NCBI RefSeq assembly: GCF_003259315.1
Contig: NZ_QLLT01000014.1
Coordinates: forward strand, 62,001-126,000
DNA: 64,000 nucleotides
Reading direction: 5' to 3'
From: Kitasatospora sp. SolWspMP-SS2h
GTDB lineage: Bacteria; Actinomycetota; Actinomycetes; Streptomycetales; Streptomycetaceae
Part shown: positions 33,263-39,743 of the stretch, one piece after another
Position numbering within the stretch: the stretch's first letter is position 1
How the letters are laid out: each line of letters begins with the position of its first letter
Position numbers and translations under genes: made by a program
The notes under the pieces: generated by a model
Seen by the model: the letters and a program-made list of their open reading frames with translations, nothing else
Databases searched by the model: none
Told to the model about the DNA's origin: nothing

Positions 33263-33757
33263 ATGCCCGTGATCGCCGTGACCGGGCACCTCGACCTTGC
33301 CCCGGACACCGCCCGCGCCGTCCGCACCGCCCTGGACGCCCTCCTCGCGCCGTACCCCGCCGCGGAGTTGACCGGCGTCTCCTGCCTCGCCCCGGGCGCC
33401 GACACCCTGTTCGCGGAGGCCGTCCTGGCCCGCGGCGCCCGCCTGCTCGCCGTCCTGCCCGGCCCCGACTACCCGCCCCCACCGACCGACCCGGCCGACC
33501 GCGCCGCCTTCGACCGCCTCCGGGCCGCCGCCCACCGGGTCCTGGTCCTGCCCGCCACCCGGCTCGACCCGGCCGCGTACGCCGCCGCCAACGACCGACT
33601 GCTCCACCTCGCCGACCGCCTGATCGCCGTCTGGGACGGCCGCCCCGGCAACGGCCCGGGCGGAACGGCCGACATGGTCGCCGCCGCCCGAGCCGCCGGC
33701 CTGCCGGTCGACGTCCTGTGGCCCCCCGGCTCCTCCCGCACCGGCCGCCTCCCCTGA
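33263..33757 (+). CDS. SLOG-like Rossmann-fold protein
   Basis: A 164-residue protein: MPVIAVTGHLDLAPDTARAVRTALDALLAPYPAAELTGVSCLAPGADTLFAEAVLARGARLLAVLPGPDYPP. The GH motif after the first strand, the G-x-D-x-x-x loop and LIAVWDGRPGNGPGGTADMVAAARAAGLPVDVLW near the C-terminus fit the SLOG/LOG-like fold, proposed to bind or process nucleotide derivatives. GGGGAG precedes the ATG by 8 nt. Function is unknown. SLOG proteins often accompany SLATT effectors, but the SLATT gene here is 20 kb away. Confidence 0.7.
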   Translation: MPVIAVTGHLDLAPDTARAVRTALDALLAPYPAAELTGVSCLAPGADTLFAEAVLARGARLLAVLPGPDYPPPPTDPADRAAFDRLRAAAHRVLVLPATRLDPAAYAAANDRLLHLADRLIAVWDGRPGNGPGGTADMVAAARAAGLPVDVLWPPGSSRTGRLP

Positions 33758-33775
33758 CCGGCCGCCGGACAAGCC

Positions 33776-33831
33776 TCCCCGGCCTCGCCGAGGAGGCCGA
33801 ACTCTCCCCCGGCCACAGCGCCCGCGAACGC
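33776..33831 (-). pseudogene. VapB antitoxin C-terminal remnant
   Basis: The minus-strand translation AFAGAVAGGEFGLLGEAGE aligns with AFADAVASGEFDLLGEPGD-type sequence at the end of the intact VapB (EFADAVASGEFDLLGEPGD) 1 kb away, with matching DNA through GGCTCGCCGAGGAGG. No start, DNA-binding domain or stop is kept. It is a decayed copy of a second antitoxin gene. Confidence 0.7.
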
Positions 33832-33884
33832 TGCCCGACCGCCCGGCCCGGCATCCCTTGTCCCGGCTGTCGCCCGCGGGCGGT

Positions 33885-33930
33885 GGAAAGACGTCTTTCC
33901 GGACGTTCCCACCGCGTTCGCAGGACGTTC
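33885..33930. promoter_or_regulatory. perfect 16-bp palindrome and GGACGTTC repeats
   Basis: GGAAAGACGTCTTTCC (33885-33900) is a perfect palindrome. It is directly followed by GGACGTTC at 33901 and again at 33923 (22-bp step, two helical turns). The block lies about 90 bp before the small gene at 34023 and looks like an operator; its protein is unknown. Confidence 0.4.
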
Positions 33931-34022
33931 GGGACGCTCCGCCGGTACGTTTCGTCTCGACCCACACAGGCTCAGGGGATGAACTGCGCACCACGCTCTT
34001 CGCCGGAGGAGGAAGCCGCGTC

Positions 34023-34268
34023 ATGGCCCACAGCCCTTCGTCCGGCGCTCAGGACCGGACCGGACACGTCGGCCTCTCGGTCCTCCGCTTCGACGACGAG
34101 ATGATCGTGACGCCGGTCCTGGCCCGCCGGGTCGGTCACGATTCGCCGACGGTGCACCTCCGGCGCGCGCAGGACGACGGCATGTTCGACCGGTTCGCCG
34201 AGCACGTGGAGGAACTCCGGGGCCGTGGGCGCGACATCCGGGAGGAGGCACCGCGTGGCCAGGCGTGA
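34023..34268 (+). CDS. C-terminal-domain remnant of an HTH/DUF5919-type regulator
   Basis: An 81-residue protein starting MAHSPSSGAQDRTGHVGLSVLRFDDEMIVTPVLARRVGHDSPTVHLRRAQDDGMFDRFAEHVEELRGRGRDI. The pattern DDEMIVTP..SPTVHLRR..GMFDRFAEHVE resembles the end of DUF5919/PLD-like domains fused to helix-turn-helix regulators. The DNA-binding half is absent. GGAGGAGG stands 9 nt before the ATG, so it may still be translated. It overlaps the NUDIX fragment by 14 bases, the natural pairing of these two genes. Probably a truncated gene. Confidence 0.55.
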   Translation: MAHSPSSGAQDRTGHVGLSVLRFDDEMIVTPVLARRVGHDSPTVHLRRAQDDGMFDRFAEHVEELRGRGRDIREEAPRGQA

Positions 34269-34428
34269 CTACGAGGACGACCCGCGCGCGCCGAAGGCCA
34301 ACAGCCTCGTCCCGGCCGCCGATGAAGCCGAAGCCGATGCCGTGGGTGGGGGAAGGCGTCAGTCGCTCGGGCAGGGCATCAGTCGGCCGTCCCCGCCGGT
34401 ACGACCCAGCGAGTGGGCTGCCCGGTGA
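34255..34428 (+). pseudogene. truncated NUDIX hydrolase N-terminus
   Basis: From a GTG at 34255 with a perfect GGAGGAGG site the frame reads VARRDYEDDPRAPKANSLVPAA, the typical start of streptomycete NUDIX hydrolases, then loses homology (DEAEADAVGGGRRQSLGQG) and stops at 34428. The NUDIX box is missing. The break coincides with a 22-bp stretch identical to part of the purine permease gene at about 35233, suggesting a deletion or rearrangement point. Confidence 0.65.
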
Positions 34429-34798
34429 TGGCCGCGATCATGTCGTAGTCGCCGTCGTAGTGCAGGACGGTGACGCCGTGCCGCTCCGCCGTGGCCGCGA
34501 TGAGCAGGTCCGCCATCGACAGTGCCCGGTGGTTCCCGCGGAACAACGCCTGCTGCTGCACTTGCTTCGCCCGGTCCCACACCTCGTCGGGGCACGGCAG
34601 GTAGTCGAAGCCGCGGAGCAGGTGGCGCAGCCGCTCGGCCTCGGCCGGGGTGCGGGCGCTGTACAGCACCTCCATCTCCACCGTGGCGCTGACGGCGAGC
34701 AGCGCCCGCTGGGAGAGGTCGTCCAGCACCGGGCGCACGCTCGGTTTCCCCCACCGGGCCAGGGCTGACTTGTCGATCAGGAAGCGCTCCCGACTCAC
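34379..34798 (-). CDS. vapC: PIN-domain toxin VapC
   Basis: A 139-residue PIN ribonuclease: RFLIDKSALARW with Asp9, ATVEMEVLYSAR with Glu41/43, SMADLLIAATAERHGVTVLHYDGDYDMIA with Asp97 and Asp115-119 as the metal-binding acids. All catalytic acids are kept, so it should be active, cleaving tRNA or other RNA when free of VapB. It begins with a GTG overlapping the vapB stop by four bases, the usual coupling of antitoxin and toxin. Confidence 0.92.
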   Translation of the reverse strand: MSRERFLIDKSALARWGKPSVRPVLDDLSQRALLAVSATVEMEVLYSARTPAEAERLRHLLRGFDYLPCPDEVWDRAKQVQQQALFRGNHRALSMADLLIAATAERHGVTVLHYDGDYDMIAAITGQPTRWVVPAGTAD

Positions 34799-34995
34799 GC
34801 CACCGCCCGGTCGCCGGGCTCGCCGAGGAGGTCGAACTCCCCGCTGGCCACGGCGTCCGCGAACTCTATCCGGCGGGCGAGCTTGACGGCTTCGAGCAGG
34901 GCGGCGTTCACCGTGGCGACCTTGGTGGACGTCCCGAAGAGCCGCTGCGCCTCTGCGAGGAGCTCGTCGTCGAGGTCGATGACCGTGCGCGTCAT
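34795..34995 (-). CDS. vapB: VapB antitoxin
   Basis: A 66-residue protein, MTRTVIDLDDELLAEAQRLFGTSTKVATVNAALLEAVKLARRIEFADAVASGEFDLLGEPGD. The N-terminal ribbon-helix-helix (VIDLDDELLAEA, TKVATVNAAL) binds DNA, while the C-terminal tail wraps VapC. The ATG at 34995 follows AAGGA. First gene of the pair. Confidence 0.92.
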   Translation of the reverse strand: MTRTVIDLDDELLAEAQRLFGTSTKVATVNAALLEAVKLARRIEFADAVASGEFDLLGEPGDRAVA

Positions 34996-35027
34996 GATCG
35001 TCCTTCCGTCAGCCACCGGGCTCCCAT

Positions 35028-35058
35028 GATATCGAGACCGCCCTCCGTCCGATATCGA
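35028..35058 (-). promoter_or_regulatory. vapBC operator candidate
   Basis: Two copies of GATATCGA (35028-35035 and 35051-35058), each containing the palindrome GATATC, 23 bp apart and 33-63 bp before vapB. They are AT-rich in a GC-rich region and are likely promoter and VapB-binding sites. Confidence 0.45.
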
Positions 35059-35065
35059 ACAGCAC

Positions 35066-35097
35066 GACGGCCCTCCCCCGGAGCGGGGAGGGCCGTC
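35066..35097. terminator. terminator of the purine permease gene
   Basis: GACGGCCCTCCCC (35066-35078), 6-nt loop, GGGGAGGGCCGTC (35085-35097): a perfect 13-bp stem just beyond the permease stop on the minus strand. Confidence 0.75.
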
Positions 35098-35113
35098 ATG
35101 GCCGGGGCCCGGG

Positions 35114-36577
35114 TCAGAGCAGGCCGAGGGCCGGCATCAGGTAGTAGAAGGCGAAGACGGCGGCGACGCCGTACATCGCGATCGGGACGGTGCGGGCGCG
35201 GCCGGCGACGATGCGCAGGAGGCAGAAGGTGATGAAGCCGAAGCCGATGCCGTTGGTGATGGAGTAGGTGAACGGCATCATCACGATGGTGAGGAAGGCC
35301 GGCATCGCGATGGTGAAGTCGGACCAGTCGATCTCCTTGATGGAGTTCGCCAGGATCAGGAAGCCGACGGTGACCAGGGCGGGGGTGGCGGCCTGGGCGG
35401 GGACCATGGTCGCCAGGGGGGTGAGGAAGAGGGCGAGCAGGAAGAGCGCGCCGGTGACGATCGAGGCGAGGCCGGTGCGGGCGCCCTCGCCGACGCCGGC
35501 CGTGGACTCGACGAAGCAGGTGTTCGCGGAGGAGGAGGTCGCGCCGCCGGCGGCGGTGGCGATGCCGTCAACCATCAGGATCTTGTTGATGCCCGGGAGG
35601 TCGCCCTTCTCGTCGAGCAGGTGGGCCTCGTCGGCGACGCCGAGGATGGTGCCCATCGCGTCGAAGAAGCAGCTCATCAGCACGGTGAAGACGAACAGGA
35701 TGCCGGTCAGGACGCTGACGTGCTGGAAGCCGCCGAACAGGCTGAAGTGGCCGACCAGGCCGAAGTCGGGGGTGGCGACCGGGTTGCCGGGCCAGGCGGG
35801 GACGGTGAGGCCCCAGGTCTCGGCGGAGAGGTCGGCGAACTGCTGGATGATCACCGCGAGGGCGGTCATCACGGCGATCGAGATCAGGATCGCGCCGGGC
35901 ACCTTGCGGATGACCAGGGCCATGGTGAGCAGCAGGCCGAGGATGAAGATCAGCACGGGCCAGCCGTGCAGGTGGCCGCCGCTGCCGAGCTGGAGCGGGA
36001 CGGTGGTGTGGGCGGCGTCCGGGATGCGGGAGACGAAGCCGGAGTCGACCAGGCCGACCAGGGTGATGAACAGGCCGATGCCGATCGCGATGGCCTTGCG
36101 CAGGCCGAGCGGGACGGCGTTCATGACCCGCTCGCGCAGGCCGGTGGCGACCAGCAGCATGATCGCGAAGCCGGCCAGGACGACCATGCCCATCGCGTCC
36201 GGCCAGGTCATCTGAGGGGCGAGCTGGAGCGCCACGATGGTGTTGACGCCCAGGCCGGCGGCGAGGCCGATCGGGACGTTACCGATGACACCCATCAGCA
36301 GGGTGGTCAGACCGGCGGTGAGCGCGGTCGCGGTGACCAGCTGGCCGCCGTTGAGGTGGGTGCCGTTCATGTCCGTGGCCGAGGCCAGGATGATCGGGTT
36401 GAGCACCAGGATGTACGCCATCGTGAAGAAGGTGGCGACACCACCGCGGATCTCGCGGGGCAGGGTGGAGCCCCGCTGCGAGATCTTGAAGAAGCGGTCC
36501 AGGGCGCCGGACGGGGGCTGCGGCGGGTTCTGGGAGGGCTCGGGCGACGCGGTGGTCGACTGGGCCTGCGGAGACAT
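35114..36577 (-). CDS. NCS2-family purine permease (AzgA-like)
   Basis: A 487-residue nucleobase:cation symporter: LDRFFKISQRGSTLPREIRGGVATFFTMAYILVLNPIIL, ALTAGLTTLLMGVIGNVPIGLAAGLGVNTIVAL (the NCS2 motif near helix 3), and FFDAMGTILGVADEAHLLDEKGDLPGINKILMVDGIATAAGGATSSSANTCFVESTAGVGEGARTGLASIVTG (AzgA-type helix 8-10 region). About 12-14 transmembrane segments. AzgA-type members import hypoxanthine, guanine or adenine. A short disordered Pro/Gln/Ser N-tail precedes the body. It is transcribed away from the DUF2530 gene. Confidence 0.94.
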   Translation of the reverse strand: MSPQAQSTTASPEPSQNPPQPPSGALDRFFKISQRGSTLPREIRGGVATFFTMAYILVLNPIILASATDMNGTHLNGGQLVTATALTAGLTTLLMGVIGNVPIGLAAGLGVNTIVALQLAPQMTWPDAMGMVVLAGFAIMLLVATGLRERVMNAVPLGLRKAIAIGIGLFITLVGLVDSGFVSRIPDAAHTTVPLQLGSGGHLHGWPVLIFILGLLLTMALVIRKVPGAILISIAVMTALAVIIQQFADLSAETWGLTVPAWPGNPVATPDFGLVGHFSLFGGFQHVSVLTGILFVFTVLMSCFFDAMGTILGVADEAHLLDEKGDLPGINKILMVDGIATAAGGATSSSANTCFVESTAGVGEGARTGLASIVTGALFLLALFLTPLATMVPAQAATPALVTVGFLILANSIKEIDWSDFTIAMPAFLTIVMMPFTYSITNGIGFGFITFCLLRIVAGRARTVPIAMYGVAAVFAFYYLMPALGLL

Positions 36578-36783
36578 GTCGGGGGTCCTCGATCGGGAGA
36601 GGCCGGGGAGGCCAGGGGGGGGGAAGCCAGGGTGGGGGCATTTCAGTATGTCGACGCCGGTCGCGTACGCGCCATCTTCGCGCGTAGAGCGAGGCCATTA
36701 CGGTCACGCTCGATCACGTTCGGACGACTCCGGGTGGCGGCGGCGGACCGGACCGCCTCTCCCGGAGCGCCGGGCCCGCCCCG

Positions 36784-36789
36784 TAGGCT
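36784..36789 (+). promoter_or_regulatory. −10 box of leaderless DUF2530 gene
   Basis: TAGGCT lies 7 nt before the ATG at 36797, with no room for a separate leader. Confidence 0.5.
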
Positions 36790-36796
36790 AGGGCCC

Positions 36797-37138
36797 ATGC
36801 CCAAGACCGCGCTGCGCTCCGCTCCCCCGCCCCTCGAGGGGAACGACGTCGCCATCGTCGGCACCGGCACGGCGCTGTGGTTCGCCGGCTTCGTGGCGCT
36901 GGTGCCGTTCCAGGGCCGGCTGTCCGACCACGGCCACGGCACCTGGCCGTGGATCTGTCTGTCCGGCGGCCTGCTCGGCCTGATCGGCCTCAAGTACTGC
37001 ACCGCCCGCCGCGCCGCGATCCGCCGCGCCCGCGCCGCCGAGGCGACCGAGGCGACCGAGGCCGGAACCGACGGCGACGGCGGCAGCGGCAGCGGCAGCG
37101 GCACCGACGCCGGGAGCGGCACCGGAGCCGCCCGCTGA
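36797..37138 (+). CDS. DUF2530 membrane protein
   Basis: A 113-residue protein, MPKTALRSAPPPLEGNDVAIVGTGTALWFAGFVALVPFQGRLSDHGHGTWPWICLSGGLLGLIGLKYCTARR. Two transmembrane segments (about residues 17-38 and 48-66) with the conserved HGTWPWIC turn define DUF2530, whose function is unknown. A low-complexity Gly/Ser/Thr tail (GSGSGSGTDAGSG) follows. In streptomycetes it commonly sits beside the purine permease, as here. Confidence 0.88.
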   Translation: MPKTALRSAPPPLEGNDVAIVGTGTALWFAGFVALVPFQGRLSDHGHGTWPWICLSGGLLGLIGLKYCTARRAAIRRARAAEATEATEAGTDGDGGSGSGSGTDAGSGTGAAR

Positions 37139-37209
37139 GGCCCCGCCCCGCGCCACCCGTCCGGCCCGACACCGCCCCGAGGCGGGACGCACCGGACAAA
37201 TCGCCCACC

Positions 37210-37215
37210 TAGAGT
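37210..37215 (+). promoter_or_regulatory. −10 box of leaderless P-type ATPase gene
   Basis: TAGAGT is followed by 7 nt and the ATG at 37223. Confidence 0.45.
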
Positions 37216-37222
37216 CGGTGCC

Positions 37223-39688
37223 ATGACGCACTCAGCGGAAGGCACCGCCGCGCACGGCCCCGGCCCGGACCCCGATCCGGCCCCGGGTCAGGCCCCGGCC
37301 CCCGGCGCGCACCCCACCGGCGCGGGCGGCGCGTACCAGCCCGGGCTGAGCGCGGCCGAGGTCGCCGAGCGGGTCGCCCGCGGCCAGGTGAACGATGTCC
37401 CGGTGCGTTCCAGCCGGTCGGTGCGGGAGATCGTCCGGGCCAACGTGTTCACCCGGTTCAACGCGCTCATCGGGGTGATGTTCGGCATCATCCTGGTCGT
37501 CGGGCCGATCCAGGACGGCCTGTTCGGCCTGGTCATCGTGGCCAACACGGCGATCGGCATCATCCAGGAGACCCGCGCCAAGAAGACCCTGGACAGCCTC
37601 GCGCTGATCGGCGAGGCCCGCCCCCAGGTCCGCCGGGACGGCGCCGCCGTGCAGGTCGGCACCGGCGAGGTCGTGCTGGACGACACCGTGCTGCTCGGCA
37701 TCGGCGACAAGGCCGTGGTGGACGGCACCGTCACCGAGGCGGACGGCCTGGAGATCGACGAGTCGCTGCTGACCGGCGAGCCCGACCCCGTCCTCAAGCA
37801 CCCGGGCGACCGCGTGATGTCCGGTTCCTTCGTGGTGGCCGGGGCGGGCGCGTTCACCGCCACCAAGGTCGGCCGGGACGCCTACGCCGCCAGGCTCGCC
37901 GAGGAGGCCAGCAGGTTCACCCTGGTCAAGTCCGAGCTGCGCACCGGCATCGACCTGATCCTGCGGTTCATCACCTACCTGCTGATCCCCACCGCGCTCG
38001 GCCTGGTGATCAGCCAGCTCGCGGTGGAGCGCAACGACTGGAAGGAGGCCGTCCGCCGGATGGTGGCCGGCATCGTGCCGATGGTGCCCGAGGGCCTGGT
38101 GCTGCTCACCTCGGTGGCCTTCGCGATCGGCGTGGTCCGGCTGGGCCGCAAGCAGTGCCTGGTGCAGGAGCTGCCCGCGATCGAGGGGCTGGCCCGGGTC
38201 GACACCGTCTGCCTCGACAAGACCGGCACCCTCACCGAGGGCGGCATGGACCTGGTCGACCTCCGCCCGCTGGCCGCCCCCCGGCAGGCCCCGCAGGCCG
38301 ACCCGGCGGTGCTGGCCGAGGCGCTCGGCGCGATCGGCGCCGCCGACACCCGCCCCAACCCCAGCATGCGGGCCGTCATCGACGCGTACGGGCCGCCGCC
38401 GGAGGGCCGCTGGCGGGTGCTGGAGGCGATCCCGTTCTCCTCCGCCCGCAAGTGGAGCGGCGTCCAGCTGCTCGAACCGGGCGGCACCGAGGGCAGTTGG
38501 CTGCTCGGCGCCCCGGACGTGCTGCTGCCGGCCGGTTCGGACGCGCTCGCCGAGGTCGACGAGCTGGGCGCGCAGGGGCTGCGCGTCCTGCTGCTGGGCC
38601 GCAGCCCGCTGCCGCTGGACGCCCCCGACCCGGCCGCCGAGCTGCGACCGCTCGCCCTGCTGGTGCTCCGGCAGCGGCTGCGCGAGGACGCCGCGGACAC
38701 CCTGCGCTACTTCCGCTCCCAGGACGTCCGGGCCAAGGTCATCTCCGGCGACAGCGCCGTCTCGGTGGGCGCCGTCGCCGCCCACCTCGGCCTGCCCGGC
38801 GCCGGGACCGCGACCGACGCCCGCACCCTGCCCACCGACCCCGCCGAGCTGGCCGAGGCCGCCGACCGCACCGCCGTCTTCGGCCGGGTCACCCCGCAGC
38901 AGAAGCGCGCCCTGGTCGGCGCCCTGCAGTCCAGGGGCCACACCGTCGCGATGACCGGCGACGGCGTCAACGACGTCCTCGCCCTCAAGGACGCCGACAT
39001 CGGCGTCGCGATGGGCACCGGCTCGGACGCCACCCGGGCCGTCGCCCAGATCGTCCTGCTCGACGACCGCTTCGCGACCCTGCCCTCGGTGGTCGCCGAG
39101 GGCCGCCGGGTGATCGGCAACATCGAGCGGGTCGCCGGGCTGTTCCTGGTCAAGACCGTCTACTCGGTGCTGCTGGCCCTGCTGGTGGTGTTCACCCAGG
39201 TCCCGTACCCGTTCCTGCCCCGGCACTCGACGGTGCTGTCCTCGCTGACCATCGGCATCCCGGCGTTCTTCCTGGCCCTCGCCCCCAACAACGAGCGCGC
39301 CCGCACCGGCTTCGTCCGCCGGGTCCTGCGGCTGGCCGTCCCCGGCGGGATCGTCTGCGGCGCGGCGACCTTCACCGCCTACGCGCTGGCCCGCGGCGAC
39401 GACGAGACCACCCTGAAGGCCGACACCTCGGTCGCGACGCTCACCCTCTTCATCGTGGCCGTCTGGGTGCTCGCCATCGTCGCCCGCCCCTACACCTGGT
39501 GGCGCCTGCTGCTGATCGGCACCATGTCCGGCGCCTTCGCGCTGGTCCTGGTGGTGCCCTGGCTCGCCGACTTCTTCCAGCTCCAGCTGGTCGGCTGGCG
39601 CGACCCGCTGACCGGCGTGGCGATCGCCCTGCTCGCGGGCGGCCTGCTGGAGGTCAGCGCCCGGGTCTTCGCCGAGAAGAGCCGCTGA
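37223..39688 (+). CDS. cation-translocating P-type ATPase (CtpE-like)
   Basis: An 821-residue HAD-type ion pump. After a disordered Pro/Gly N-tail come AYQPGLSAAEVAERVARGQVNDVP (actuator entry), TGEPDPV at 184-190 (actuator loop), MVPEGLVLL at 287-295 (helix 4 ion site), DKTGTLTEG with the phosphorylated Asp332, VISGDSAVSVGAVAAHLGL, and MTGDGVNDVLALKDADIGVAMG (hinge). The MVPEGL ion site rather than CPC/SPC argues against a heavy-metal pump, and mycobacterial CtpE, a Ca2+ importer, is the closest described type I can recall. C-terminal helices occupy about 650-815. Which ion is moved is inference. Confidence 0.92.
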   Translation: MTHSAEGTAAHGPGPDPDPAPGQAPAPGAHPTGAGGAYQPGLSAAEVAERVARGQVNDVPVRSSRSVREIVRANVFTRFNALIGVMFGIILVVGPIQDGLFGLVIVANTAIGIIQETRAKKTLDSLALIGEARPQVRRDGAAVQVGTGEVVLDDTVLLGIGDKAVVDGTVTEADGLEIDESLLTGEPDPVLKHPGDRVMSGSFVVAGAGAFTATKVGRDAYAARLAEEASRFTLVKSELRTGIDLILRFITYLLIPTALGLVISQLAVERNDWKEAVRRMVAGIVPMVPEGLVLLTSVAFAIGVVRLGRKQCLVQELPAIEGLARVDTVCLDKTGTLTEGGMDLVDLRPLAAPRQAPQADPAVLAEALGAIGAADTRPNPSMRAVIDAYGPPPEGRWRVLEAIPFSSARKWSGVQLLEPGGTEGSWLLGAPDVLLPAGSDALAEVDELGAQGLRVLLLGRSPLPLDAPDPAAELRPLALLVLRQRLREDAADTLRYFRSQDVRAKVISGDSAVSVGAVAAHLGLPGAGTATDARTLPTDPAELAEAADRTAVFGRVTPQQKRALVGALQSRGHTVAMTGDGVNDVLALKDADIGVAMGTGSDATRAVAQIVLLDDRFATLPSVVAEGRRVIGNIERVAGLFLVKTVYSVLLALLVVFTQVPYPFLPRHSTVLSSLTIGIPAFFLALAPNNERARTGFVRRVLRLAVPGGIVCGAATFTAYALARGDDETTLKADTSVATLTLFIVAVWVLAIVARPYTWWRLLLIGTMSGAFALVLVVPWLADFFQLQLVGWRDPLTGVAIALLAGGLLEVSARVFAEKSR

Positions 39689-39743
39689 GCGGCCGGCGGG
39701 GAACGGGCCGGGGCCGGGGAACGGCGGGCCCGGCCCCGGACCG

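Noticed and set aside
33858..34022. N-terminal extension of the DUF5919-like fragment
   Set aside because: The upstream in-frame translation has no helix-turn-helix, and the strong GGAGGAGG site fixes the start at 34023.
36797..37138. Much longer plus-strand gene starting near 35621
   Set aside because: The extra part is the antisense of the purine permease; a −10 box and the conserved DUF2530 start are at 36797.
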